The translations under genes and the position numbers were made by a program. From QHCF01 sp003244275 (GTDB taxonomy: Bacteria > Actinomycetota > Acidimicrobiia > Acidimicrobiales > QHCF01), in the NCBI GenBank assembly GCA_036806345.1, contig DAIROT010000004.1, forward strand, positions 1-64,000: a stretch of DNA of 64,000 nt, given 5' to 3'. Position 1 is the first letter of the stretch. Every line of letters starts with the position of its first letter. This document shows positions 9,802 to 17,898 of the stretch, in pieces. The notes under the pieces are model-generated. The model was given only the letters and a program-made list of their open reading frames with translations, was not told where the DNA came from and did no database searches.

Positions 9802-10926
9802 CTATGCAGTCGGGATCTTGACGAGCGGGGCCGAGGGCAGATCGGCCTCGGGGTCACGTCGGGCCACCTCGGTGATGACCAGGCGGTGCCGGCGGCTCTG
9901 CTCGTAGACCGGCACCAGGCTCAACAGCACCCCCAGGAACAGGGCAATGCCGAACACCAGAGCGGCCAGCAGGACGCTGGTCATGCTGTCGATCCGGGAC
10001 AAGATGATCCCTATCCAGCCCAGCGTGCCCCCCGCGGCATAGATGAGAGCCACCGCCACCGGGACCGGGATGCCGATGAACACCAGCCGGTGGCTGGTGT
10101 GGTCGACTCCGCCTGACAGCACGCCCCGCCGGCTGACGAGTCGGTTGACGGTCACCAGGGCGGTGTCGAACAGCGCCACCCCGAGGACGACCACTGGGAC
10201 CAGGAACGAGACCTGGTTGCCGGGCAAGATCCGCAGGCGCAGGGCTATGACGGACAACAAGAAGCCCAGGAAAAGGCTCCCGGCATCACCCATGTAGATG
10301 CGGGCGGGATGGAAATTGTGGCGAAGAAACCCGGCCGCACAGCCGGCCAGAGCAATGGACAGAGTAGCCAGGAGGAACTGGCCGTAGACCAGGGACAGGG
10401 CGAAGAAGGAGAGGGAGGCGATGGCGGCCACCCCGGCCGAGAGCCCGTCCATGTTGTCCAGCAGGTTGAAGGCGTTGGTCACTCCTACCACCCACATCAC
10501 GGTGATGACCACGTTGACCGGTCCGGGCAGGAAGCTCAGGGCCACGCTGCTGCCGCTGGCCCACACCCCGATGCCGGCGGCCACCTCCACCGCCAGGCGA
10601 ATCCATGGGGAGAGTCCCCGCAGGTCATCAAACAGTCCCATAAGGGACAGGACCATGGCCATACCGAGCAGAATCTCGAGCTGGTGCAGGCTGGAGTCAG
10701 CCGGTCGAAGGAGGGCCGCACCCAGCACCACCGCAGTGAAGGCCACCAAGATCGCCGCCCCGCCCAGGTAGGGGATGGGCGAGCTGTGGGCCTTGATATC
10801 ACTGGGCCGGTCGAGGAAGTCCCAGCGCCGGGCCGCCCACAGGGCTCCGGGAACCAACACCAGCGTGAGTGTCAACGTGGCCAGCCCGATGACCGGGTAA
10901 GCCCACCACGCCAACGCACTCGTCAA
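9802..10926 (-). CDS. WecA/MraY-type undecaprenyl-phosphate sugar-1-P transferase
   Basis: Polytopic membrane protein of about 374 residues and roughly ten helices. It carries the family motifs: LMGLFDDLRGLSP (Asp pair), NAFNLLDNMDGLSAG, and MGDAGSLFLGFLL. It would attach HexNAc-1-P to undecaprenyl phosphate, the first membrane step for surface or wall teichoic-type glycans. It is distinct from the true MraY at 26646-27680. I chose the TTG at 10926 with GGGGGG about 6 nt upstream; an ATG at 10974 adds a short cysteine-rich leader. It sits 15 nt upstream of asnB on the same strand and likely leads that operon. Confidence 0.85.
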   Translation of the reverse strand: MTSALAWWAYPVIGLATLTLTLVLVPGALWAARRWDFLDRPSDIKAHSSPIPYLGGAAILVAFTAVVLGAALLRPADSSLHQLEILLGMAMVLSLMGLFDDLRGLSPWIRLAVEVAAGIGVWASGSSVALSFLPGPVNVVITVMWVVGVTNAFNLLDNMDGLSAGVAAIASLSFFALSLVYGQFLLATLSIALAGCAAGFLRHNFHPARIYMGDAGSLFLGFLLSVIALRLRILPGNQVSFLVPVVVLGVALFDTALVTVNRLVSRRGVLSGGVDHTSHRLVFIGIPVPVAVALIYAAGGTLGWIGIILSRIDSMTSVLLAALVFGIALFLGVLLSLVPVYEQSRRHRLVITEVARRDPEADLPSAPLVKIPTA

Positions 10927-11154
10927 TGGACACCCCCCAGGGCAGCAGTAGCCGGTCCAGTGACGGCCCAGCATAGGGCCTGGGCCAGGTGCTGAGCGGT
11001 CGGGTCGGTGCCCGCCGAGATGGCGAAGCGGCTCAGCGAGACAACCGCCTGGTTATGGTCGCTGCACGGCGCTGCACTCGCTCTTGACATCACGCCGACC
11101 GTGCCAGCCAGCGTGCTGGCCGAAGCCTGGCCGGGCGGGCCACAGCATCGGCTG

Positions 11155-11871
11155 TCAGGCCGTACCTACCACCTGGAATGCCTCGGCCAGGGTGCCGGTC
11201 GGCAGGCCTCCCACCTCGGCGGTGGCCGACATCCAGCCCCGGACCCGCTCGGCTACCGCCTCCTCGTCCACCAGCTGGCTCACGTGGCAGCGCAGGGCGG
11301 CGATCTTGCGCTCGAACATGTCCGTCACATCCATGAAATGGTCGGGCGACGGTGCCCCCGACAGCCACACCTCGGGGACACTGTGGGGCCCCAGACCCTC
11401 CACCAACAACTCCGGGTGGGCAAAAGCATTGCGGGCATCGGGGTAGACGGAACACAGGGCGGCCTCCCCTACCGCCAGGTGGTCGGGATGGCTGGCGTGG
11501 ATGCGCTCGAAGTTGCGCTCGGGGGAGGGGCACAGCACCCGCTCGGGCTGTACCTGGCGGATGAGGCGGGAGATGTCGCGTCGCAGCTCGAGGCTGGGGG
11601 TCAGGCGGCCATCCGGATAGCCGAGGAACACGACGTTGGACACGCCCAGGACCTTGGCCGCTGCCTCCTGCTCGGCCCGGCGGATGCCGGGTATGTCACC
11701 GCGGGGAACCTCGAGGTCGAACCCTCCGGCATCGCCATCGGTGACGATGCAGTAGGTGACGTCAGCACCGGCATCCACCCAGGTGGCCACGGTCCCGGCC
11801 GCCCCAAAGTCCACGTCGTCGGGATGGGCCACCACCACCAGGATGGGTGTGGGTGTGCTCTGCTCCCCCAC
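11155..11871 (-). CDS. PIG-L/LmbE family zinc deacetylase
   Basis: A 238-residue protein with the zinc motif AHPDD near residues 15-19 and the second ligand region SHPDHLAVGEA near residue 138. The family removes N-acetyl groups from GlcNAc-linked compounds; actinobacterial members include MshB (mycothiol synthesis), Mca and glycan deacetylases. The GTG start is 4 nt after the stop of the ferritin-like gene, so the two are co-transcribed. Which deacetylase it is cannot be decided by eye. A second, different member is at 47068-47778. Confidence 0.82.
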   Translation of the reverse strand: MGEQSTPTPILVVVAHPDDVDFGAAGTVATWVDAGADVTYCIVTDGDAGGFDLEVPRGDIPGIRRAEQEAAAKVLGVSNVVFLGYPDGRLTPSLELRRDISRLIRQVQPERVLCPSPERNFERIHASHPDHLAVGEAALCSVYPDARNAFAHPELLVEGLGPHSVPEVWLSGAPSPDHFMDVTDMFERKIAALRCHVSQLVDEEAVAERVRGWMSATAEVGGLPTGTLAEAFQVVGTA

Positions 11872-11875
11872 CGGC

Positions 11876-12460
11876 TCAGCCAGTGTGAGGGCCGGGGGCC
11901 GACGCCTGGTGGTCCGAATCCTCGACCGGATGGCCCATCCGCTTGAGCAGGGTGAGCATGTCGTCGGCGTGCTCCTCCTCCACCGCCAGAATCCCCTCGA
12001 TCATCCGGCGGGTGGTGGTGTCACCGTCACCCAGCCATCTGACGATCTCCTCATAAGAGGCGATGGCCACCCGCTCGGCCACCAGATCCTCCTTGATCAT
12101 GTCGATCAGGTCGTTGCCGGGCGCGTACTCGGCGTGGCTGCGAGCCACCAGGGTGGCCGGGTTGAAGTCCGGTTCTCCCTGGAGCTGGACGATCCGAGTG
12201 GCGGCCTGGTCGGCGTGGCCCTGCTCCTCGTTGGCGTGCTGGAGGAACTCTTGGGCCACCGGCCCGGAGTTGAGGCCCTCGGCCATGTAGTAGTGGCGCT
12301 TGTAGCGCAGCACACACACCAGCTCGGTGGCCAGCACCTCGTTCAACACGGCAATGACCCGCTCCCGGTCGGCACCGTAGGCCGAGGTGATCGGGCCCTG
12401 GTCGATGTGCTCGCGGGCGTTGCGTCGGAGAGTTTGCACGTCCGTGAGGAAGTCGCTCAT
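11876..12460 (-). CDS. Bacterioferritin-like (ferritin-superfamily) protein
   Basis: A 194-residue four-helix-bundle protein. Helix one has NEVLATELVCVLRYKRHYY, followed by HANEEQGHADQAA (ExxH di-iron motif) and later EEHADDMLTLL (second ExxH). This is the bacterioferritin arrangement of two carboxylate/His half-sites for Fe(II) oxidation and iron storage. It is somewhat longer than classical Bfr (about 160 residues), with an N-terminal extension of about 20. It is immediately upstream of, and coupled to, a PIG-L deacetylase gene. Haem binding cannot be confirmed from the sequence. Confidence 0.82.
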   Translation of the reverse strand: MSDFLTDVQTLRRNAREHIDQGPITSAYGADRERVIAVLNEVLATELVCVLRYKRHYYMAEGLNSGPVAQEFLQHANEEQGHADQAATRIVQLQGEPDFNPATLVARSHAEYAPGNDLIDMIKEDLVAERVAIASYEEIVRWLGDGDTTTRRMIEGILAVEEEHADDMLTLLKRMGHPVEDSDHQASAPGPHTG

Positions 12461-12564
12461 GCTCGGAGCCTAACGGGAGCTGGGTCACGGACCACCTTCC
12501 CTCTTTGTGGGCATCAATTGGACGATGACGTTGCCGCCGCTGTCGAGCCGAGGAGGTCTCGCCC

Positions 12565-14718
12565 TCAGGTGCCGCGGCCGCTCCGGCCGCTGGGGCGCCT
12601 TGACACCAGCCGAGGACCCGTTCCGACCGGAGGACGCTTGGTCGGTGGGATCGCTGTGCCCCGCCCGGCGGGTGTCCGGCTCGAACCCGCACCGGCCGAT
12701 CCCGCCCCGGCCGATCCCGCCCCGGCCGATCCCGCCCCGGCCGATCCCGCCCCGGCCGCCTGCCTGGTCGCCGTACCGGGGGCCTTGCGGGGGCGCGCCC
12801 CGGTCGCCTTTGATGTCCCGGCTGCACTGGCCTTGGTGGCCCGAGACTTGACTGACGCGGTAGTCCTGGAACCGCTTGGCTTGGTCGCTCGCGGCGCCCT
12901 CGCCTTGGCCGGCTTGGCCCTGGCCTCCTCCTGCGCCCTGACGGGACCGGCGGAGGCTCCGTTGGCTGAGCCGACGATGGTATTGATCCGCTTGAGAACT
13001 GTTGTCCTCGCCGCCCCCGCCTGTTCCCGACTGCGTACGACCTCGAGCTCTTCGGGATCGAGCTGGCGAAGCAGAGGCAGAATCTCGGCGACCCGCAGAT
13101 CGTCGTAGTCGGCAATGGGGAACATGTCGTCGTCCGCGTAGGCCTCGGGACTGGCATCGAACTCAGGGGTGGACATCCCGGAGAGCATCGGCTCGGTGGC
13201 CCGTAGCTCATCCAGCCGCCGAAGTATCGTCGATCGTCCCCGGGTGGCCAACTCTCGCTGACGGACCACGTCGTACTCGTCGGGCACCAGCTCCTCCAAC
13301 AACGGCATTATCTCTGACACCATCAGCTCGTCGTAGTCGGCGATCGGGAAGACGGCGTCGGGGTCGGCATTGGCATACGGCGTCGATGCCCCTTGCGACC
13401 ATGCCTCCTCCTCGGCGGGCCAAGGTGCCTCCTCCTCGGCGGACCTGCGCCTCGAGCCGAAGAACGACCTCCGTACGGGTACCGGCTCGGCCTGCGCCGC
13501 CGGTTGCGGTTGCGGCTCCGACTCGAGCTCCTGCTCGGCTACATCGCTGTCCTCCCACGCGGGTTCCATCGGCTGGGAGATCGCCGGAGGTATGAAGATC
13601 CGACCACGCCGGGAGCCCACTGCCGGGACGACCCCCTCCTGGTCGGCGGTCTCAACCTGGTCGACCTCGTTGCCCCCCCCAGCCTCATCGGCCGCCTTGG
13701 CCTGGTCGGTCGAGTCACGCTGGTCGGCCATATCAGCTCGGGACGGGACCGCGGTTCTGCGCCTCGATCCCAACAGCGACCGGCGCACCGGCTCGCGCAT
13801 CGATTCCTGCCCCGGTCCGGTCTCGACCACCGACTCCGCCTCTACCGCCAGCTCGGCCTCCAATACCGGCTCGGACTCAGGTCCGCTGATGCTGGGTCGG
13901 GCTGAGGTTTCCTCGGCGACGGCCCCGCGCCTTGATCCCAACAGCGACCTTCGCACCGGCACCGTCACCGGCTCCGGCAGTGGCTCAGACTCCGCGTCGG
14001 CCTGGTCGGCCTCGGCTGAGATCTCCTCGGCAACCGTCCTGCGCCTCGATCCCAGCAGGGACCGGCGTGCTGGCACCGGCTCCGGCAGTGGCTCGGACTC
14101 CGCGCCGGCCTGCGCCGGCTCGGGCGGCATCTCCTCGGCCGCGGCCCTCCGCCTCGATCCCAACCGCGACCGGCGCTCCGGCACCGGCTCCGGCAGTGGC
14201 TCGAGCTCCGCAGCGGCCGGGCCCGACTCGGGCCCCCCCTGGTCTGGCGCCCCTCTGCGCCCAGACGCTAGGTACGACCGCCGCACTGGCACCACCGCCG
14301 GCAGCGGTTCCAGCTCGCTCTGCGGTGCCGCCTCTGGGACATCGGGCTCGTCGATCTCGGCGCCCGCCCCGGGCCGCGCCTTGCGTCCGGCGCCACGAAG
14401 GACCCTGGGGGTCCTGCGGCCGGCGGGCGGGCGGACGGCCTCTACCAACTGGGTGGGCCGATTGTCCTCGACCATGTCGGCCTCGGCCACGGTGTCGGTC
14501 TCCGACCCTGCCGTCTCTCGACGTCGCCGTCCCACGGATGGGGCCGTCGCCCCCCGGTCCCGGACCCGATTGAGGGCGGTAAACACGACCAGCAGGACCA
14601 CACAAATCGCGCTGGCCCCGATAGAGACGTAGTCCAGTGCCAGCGAGCGCTCGACGAATCCAACCACCAGGGTGGCGGCGGCAGCCAACAACAGCCCAAT
14701 AGTCAGAATCAGCAACAA
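12565..14718 (-). CDS. Large repeat-rich membrane-anchored protein of unknown function
   Basis: A 717-residue protein I do not recognise. Two hydrophobic helices occupy about residues 1-48, followed by a long acidic/proline-rich region. Six copies of a basic block (consensus RRSLLGSRRR, preceded by PVP or EPV) are spaced through about residues 145-435. Two related folded segments follow: FPIADYDELMVSEIMPLLEE and FPIADYDDLRVAEILPLLRQ, each continuing to a basic end (ILRRLDEL, VLKRINTI); similar ADYDxL modules occur in other actinobacterial proteins. The C-terminus is Ala/Lys/Arg-rich with SAGAG repeats. The TTG start is uncertain. It precedes divIVA, so a role at the cell envelope is possible but is inference. 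Confidence 0.7.
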   Translation of the reverse strand: MLLILTIGLLLAAAATLVVGFVERSLALDYVSIGASAICVVLLVVFTALNRVRDRGATAPSVGRRRRETAGSETDTVAEADMVEDNRPTQLVEAVRPPAGRRTPRVLRGAGRKARPGAGAEIDEPDVPEAAPQSELEPLPAVVPVRRSYLASGRRGAPDQGGPESGPAAAELEPLPEPVPERRSRLGSRRRAAAEEMPPEPAQAGAESEPLPEPVPARRSLLGSRRRTVAEEISAEADQADAESEPLPEPVTVPVRRSLLGSRRGAVAEETSARPSISGPESEPVLEAELAVEAESVVETGPGQESMREPVRRSLLGSRRRTAVPSRADMADQRDSTDQAKAADEAGGGNEVDQVETADQEGVVPAVGSRRGRIFIPPAISQPMEPAWEDSDVAEQELESEPQPQPAAQAEPVPVRRSFFGSRRRSAEEEAPWPAEEEAWSQGASTPYANADPDAVFPIADYDELMVSEIMPLLEELVPDEYDVVRQRELATRGRSTILRRLDELRATEPMLSGMSTPEFDASPEAYADDDMFPIADYDDLRVAEILPLLRQLDPEELEVVRSREQAGAARTTVLKRINTIVGSANGASAGPVRAQEEARAKPAKARAPRATKPSGSRTTASVKSRATKASAAGTSKATGARPRKAPGTATRQAAGAGSAGAGSAGAGSAGAGSAGAGSSRTPAGRGTAIPPTKRPPVGTGPRLVSRRPSGRSGRGT
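12692..12760. repeat. 15-bp tandem repeat inside coding sequence
   Basis: Four exact copies of CCGGCCGATCCCGCC plus a partial fifth, in frame. They encode an AGAGS-type repeat near the C-terminus of the 717-residue protein. The 15-bp period keeps the frame if copies are gained or lost. Confidence 0.9.
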
Positions 14719-14848
14719 GAAAATCCACCACTTCCGCGAGACACCGCGCCCCCTGTCACCATAGTCGTGTCAGGCAGGACAGCCAGCGGGAACACGTCGC
14801 AGCGGCACCAGTGGCCGGCCTAGTGAACTGGCCGCGACAGGTGGGTGC

Positions 14849-15532
14849 TCAGATGGAGCTTGACCGGTCCGCATCGGGGCGTTGGGCCGGAGCCGTACCG
14901 GGAGGGGCCGGGCGCGAGTTCGGGTGACGCATGTCGGGCCGCGGCGACAATGAGGGCAGGTTCTCCTCGACCCAGCGCAGGGCCTCGGCAAAGCCGGACT
15001 GCACCCGCGTCCTCTCAGCTACCAGGTAACGCTGGAGGTTGTCCACGTCTTCCTGGAGCGCCGCCCGGGTCCCGACCAGGCGGTCTATGTCGGAGCGCAT
15101 CTCAGTCGTTGCCTCCTCGGTCATCCTGCGAACGTGCTCCTCGGCCTGGGCCACCATGGCCCCGGCGTCAGCCCGTGCCCGGTTCATGGCCTCAGTTGCC
15201 TGTTGGTGAGCCTCACTGACCGCCAGGTCGGCTGTGCGTTGCGCCAGCAGCAGCGTCCGGGTGATGGAATGATCGTCTACCTCGGGCTCGACTGGGCGAG
15301 GAGGCGGCTGGAAGCGTGTATCGGAGAGGCGCGACTGGGCCTGGGACAGCTCGGTCTCGGCCTGGGCCGCCCGGGCGGCCGTCTCCCTTACCCGGTCCTG
15401 CAGCAGCTCGATACCGGCGGCCACTCGCTCGAGGAACTCGTCGACGTCGTCCTTGTTGTAGCCGCGCAGCTCGAGTCGGAACTCGATGTCCCGAAGAGTC
15501 GCCGAAGATACCTCCATAGCCATGACGCTCAT
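14849..15532 (-). CDS. divIVA: DivIVA-domain coiled-coil protein
   Basis: About 227 residues. The N-terminal segment DIEFRLELRGYNKDDVDEFL is the DivIVA/Wag31 membrane-curvature domain with its VDEFL hallmark. It is followed by long heptad-rich coiled coils (residues about 45-190) and a disordered proline/arginine tail. Actinobacterial DivIVA marks cell poles and septa and recruits wall synthesis. The ATG at 15532 has GGAG 5 nt upstream. It is the last gene of the ftsZ-side dcw operon, after yggT, and is preceded by a tandem pair of the 20-bp repeat. It is shorter than Wag31 proper, so it may be a DivIVA paralogue. Confidence 0.85.
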   Translation of the reverse strand: MSVMAMEVSSATLRDIEFRLELRGYNKDDVDEFLERVAAGIELLQDRVRETAARAAQAETELSQAQSRLSDTRFQPPPRPVEPEVDDHSITRTLLLAQRTADLAVSEAHQQATEAMNRARADAGAMVAQAEEHVRRMTEEATTEMRSDIDRLVGTRAALQEDVDNLQRYLVAERTRVQSGFAEALRWVEENLPSLSPRPDMRHPNSRPAPPGTAPAQRPDADRSSSI

Positions 15533-15541
15533 CCTATCTCC

Positions 15542-15593
15542 ACACTGCTCCGCAGGGGCAAAGGCGCTTCGCAACACTGCTCCGCAGAGGCAA
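15542..15593 (-). repeat. Intergenic hairpin repeat, tandem pair (yggT-divIVA)
   Basis: A 32-bp copy at 15542-15573 is followed by a shorter copy at 15574-15593 with one mismatch in the 20-bp core. Read in the gene direction the core ends CTGCGGAGCAGTGT, whose CTGC/GCAG arms can form a small hairpin, and the 32-bp form also has GCG/CGC arms. It lies between yggT and divIVA, 9 nt before the divIVA ATG. Confidence 0.9.
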
Positions 15594-15609
15594 TTGCGTA
15601 AAACTCATC

Positions 15610-15873
15610 TCAGCGGGCGAACAGGGGGATGAGCACCACCTGGATAACGATCAGGACGATCAGAGGGGACAGGTCGAGGCCGACGCCGCCAACTCCGATG
15701 GGAGGCAGGATCCTGCGTAGTGGAGCCAACACCGGCTCGGTGAGCTTGTTGAGGAGCTGCGCCACCCTGGAAAGCGCCGAGCCTGGCGTCGTCGGAAAAT
15801 AGCTCAGGATGATCCGGGCGAAGATGATGACGACATAGGCCTCCAGCACATAGCGAATGATGTTCGAGATCAA
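15610..15873 (-). CDS. YggT family membrane protein
   Basis: An 87-residue protein with two hydrophobic helices (YVLEAYVVIIFARIILSYF and LIVLIVIQVVLIPLF) around the family sequence LNKLTEPVLAPLRRILPP. YggT proteins are common in dcw clusters beside sepF and have been linked to division and osmotic tolerance; biochemical function is unknown. I chose the TTG at 15873. The preceding 20-bp repeat puts GGAG 7 nt upstream, and upstream in-frame codons would read through sepF and the repeat. Its position between sepF and divIVA is typical. Confidence 0.85.
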   Translation of the reverse strand: MISNIIRYVLEAYVVIIFARIILSYFPTTPGSALSRVAQLLNKLTEPVLAPLRRILPPIGVGGVGLDLSPLIVLIVIQVVLIPLFAR

Positions 15874-15874
15874 G

Positions 15875-15906
15875 ACACTGCTCCGCAGGGGCAAAGGCGC
15901 TTCGCA
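15875..15906 (-). repeat. Intergenic hairpin repeat (sepF-yggT)
   Basis: A 32-bp exact copy of the element at 15542-15573. It begins 1 nt after the sepF stop and ends 1 nt before the yggT TTG, so it makes up essentially the whole intergenic spacer and supplies the GGAG ribosome-binding site. Confidence 0.92.
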
Positions 15907-15907
15907 C

Positions 15908-16465
15908 TCAAGGTCGGTAAAGGCCCCGTTCCTGGAGGCGTTGACGCTCCTCAGGCGACACCTCGACGTTGGTTGGCGTGAGGAGGAACACGTCCTCGGC
16001 CACCTTGTCCATGGCGCCGCCCAGGGCATAGGCAACTCCGCTGCAGAAGTCGATCATTCGCCGGGCCAGGTCCCTGTCCGCCACCTGGAGGTTGACGATC
16101 ACCGGCTGCTCGATCTTGAGGCGATCCCCGATCTCCTGGGCATCGCCAAACCGCTCGGGTGCGACCACATGAACCCGGGCGCCGCGAGTCGGCACGATCT
16201 GGCGCACCACCGCTCCCCGTGTCGTCATCACCCCGGTAGCCGGTTGATCTTCGCGAGGAAGGGCCCGGATGGGAGTCATGGTCTGCTCCTCCACCGGAGC
16301 CGGGAATCCCTGCACCGATCCGCCCGGGGCCGGCCCGAACGAACGCGCCGCGCCGCGCCCTGCCACCGGCGGCGCGGGCTCTTCGTAGTGCTGGTAGTCG
16401 TCATATTCTTCGTCGTTCATGTCGAGGCCAAGGTAGACCATCGCTCGACGAATGAAAGATGCCAT
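15908..16465 (-). CDS. sepF: Cell division protein SepF
   Basis: A 185-residue protein. The N-terminal amphipathic helix MASFIRRAMVYLGL would bind membrane. An acidic/Tyr linker follows, then a C-terminal SepF domain with VVRQIVPTRGARVHVVAPERF and PVIVNLQVADRDLARRMIDF. SepF tethers FtsZ to the membrane, which suits a bacterium lacking FtsA; no ftsA is seen here. It follows yggS by 21 nt in the ftsZ operon. Length and domain order are normal. Confidence 0.93.
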   Translation of the reverse strand: MASFIRRAMVYLGLDMNDEEYDDYQHYEEPAPPVAGRGAARSFGPAPGGSVQGFPAPVEEQTMTPIRALPREDQPATGVMTTRGAVVRQIVPTRGARVHVVAPERFGDAQEIGDRLKIEQPVIVNLQVADRDLARRMIDFCSGVAYALGGAMDKVAEDVFLLTPTNVEVSPEERQRLQERGLYRP

Positions 16466-16486
16466 CGTCCCCTCCTTGGGGCCAGC

Positions 16487-17203
16487 CTATTGTCCCAGCG
16501 TCAGGCGGGGCGGACGATCACCGAAAAGAGCCCTGCCGACACGTACCATCGTGGCACCTTCTTGGACCGCCACCTCCAGGTCATCGGTCATACCCATGGA
16601 AAGCTCGGGTAGTCCCAGCCGCCGAGCGATGCCGGCCACGGCGCGGTATCCGGGCCGTGCCCCCTCTGGCTCGCCCCGCCGGCCCACGATCATCAGGCCC
16701 CGCACCTCCAAGCCGAGCTGGCGGAGGTGGCCCACCAACCCCGGTGCCGCCTGCTCAGAACAGCCGTTGCGTCCGGCACTCGATCCCTCTGGGTCGATCT
16801 GCACCAAGACGGCGGCTCCGGGAGCCCACCGAGCGATAGCAGTACCCTCCTCAGGGCGAGCCACCGACTGCCAGAGGTGGACATGGGGGGCCAGGGAGCG
16901 CACCTTGTTGCGTTGGATGGCGCCGAGAAAGTGCCAGCGAACGCCGGGAGTGTCCTGCGCCTTGACGTCCGGAGCGTCGGCGGTGCAGGCCTTGCCGGCC
17001 AGCTCGGTCGCGTAGTTCTCGCCCAGGTCCATCAATCCAGCCGCCACCGCCTCGCACACCACCGCCTGACCGAAGCCCTTGGTCACCGCCACCACCTTGA
17101 CCGCCTCGGGGGACGATCCGGCAGTGGCAATGCGCCTTCCCACCTCGGCCAGGCGCTCTCCCAGGCCAGCCGGTGCACCGTTTGCCGGCTCGCGTCGCGT
17201 CAC
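16487..17203 (-). CDS. YggS/PROSC pyridoxal-phosphate homeostasis protein
   Basis: A 238-residue alanine-racemase-N fold protein. The PLP lysine lies in VKVVAVTKGF near residues 36-45; GENYATELAGK, WHFLGAIQRNKVR and LSMGMTDDLEVAVQEGATMVRVG are the other family signatures. It binds PLP without known catalysis and balances vitamin B6 and amino-acid pools. The GTG start overlaps the pgeF stop by 4 nt (GTGA), giving tight translational coupling. Its place between pgeF and sepF is standard in actinobacterial dcw operons. Confidence 0.92.
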   Translation of the reverse strand: MTRREPANGAPAGLGERLAEVGRRIATAGSSPEAVKVVAVTKGFGQAVVCEAVAAGLMDLGENYATELAGKACTADAPDVKAQDTPGVRWHFLGAIQRNKVRSLAPHVHLWQSVARPEEGTAIARWAPGAAVLVQIDPEGSSAGRNGCSEQAAPGLVGHLRQLGLEVRGLMIVGRRGEPEGARPGYRAVAGIARRLGLPELSMGMTDDLEVAVQEGATMVRVGRALFGDRPPRLTLGQ

Positions 17204-17898
17204 GCCGTCACCGGTCGCCAGACCACCAGGGCCTGACGCCCTTGGTCAGCCCGGGCTCGGTGGGAGAAGTAATCCGACGAGCATGCCGTGCACGGGGAAT
17301 CGGCATGGATCAGCTCGGCGCCGGCCGCCACGGTGGCAAGTCGCACCATCTCCCCCAAGTCGAGGGCGGCCTCGCCGGACTCGGTCCTGGCCCTCACCGA
17401 CGACCCGAAGCGCGTGACCACCTGATCCAGCTCCCGGGACGAGAACTGGTAGCACTCAGGGCCGATGCACGGTCCGAGGGCGGCTCGGATGTCGGTGGCG
17501 CCCAGTCCCCGCATGGTCTTGGCCGCGGCCTGCACCACTCCTTCCATCAGCCCCCGCCAACCGGCATGGACCGCACCCATCACACCCTCGGGGCTGGCCA
17601 GGGCGACGGTGGGACAATCGGCGCTGAACACGGCCAGGCATCCCAGGCTGTCGCCGCTCACCAGGGCATCGCCCGCCAGGCCCGTGCACTCCCCGGCGTG
17701 GCTCACCACCCGCACCTGGTCGCCGTGAACTTGGCGCAGCCAGCTCCACGGCCGATCCAGCACGGCCCGACGTCGTTGCGGACTGGGGCCGCCGGTGACG
17801 TCAGGGGCCAGATCACCGTCGAGGGTGGTGGTCCAACGAGCCAGGACGGGCGTTGAGCCCAGGCGGAGCGGGTCACCCCTTGAGGAAGGATGGGACAT
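17200..17898 (-). CDS. pgeF: PgeF/YfiH laccase-domain peptidoglycan editing factor
   Basis: About 232 residues with the DUF152 motifs: LRQVHGDQV, ADCPTVALAS and GAVHAGWRGLMEGVV, which carry the His/Cys metal and purine-ribose ligands. Relatives act as purine-nucleoside phosphorylase/adenosine deaminase-like enzymes and keep L-Ser out of peptidoglycan stems in E. coli. I chose the ATG at 17898, which overlaps the end of ftsZ by 26 nt; the longer frame is only ftsZ read out of frame. It is coupled to yggS downstream by a 4-nt overlap. Confidence 0.9.
   Translation of the reverse strand: MSHPSSRGDPLRLGSTPVLARWTTTLDGDLAPDVTGGPSPQRRRAVLDRPWSWLRQVHGDQVRVVSHAGECTGLAGDALVSGDSLGCLAVFSADCPTVALASPEGVMGAVHAGWRGLMEGVVQAAAKTMRGLGATDIRAALGPCIGPECYQFSSRELDQVVTRFGSSVRARTESGEAALDLGEMVRLATVAAGAELIHADSPCTACSSDYFSHRARADQGRQALVVWRPVTA

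Noticed and set aside
12692..12760. Possible CRISPR-like array
   Set aside because: The 15-bp units are contiguous with no spacers and lie in frame in a coding region.
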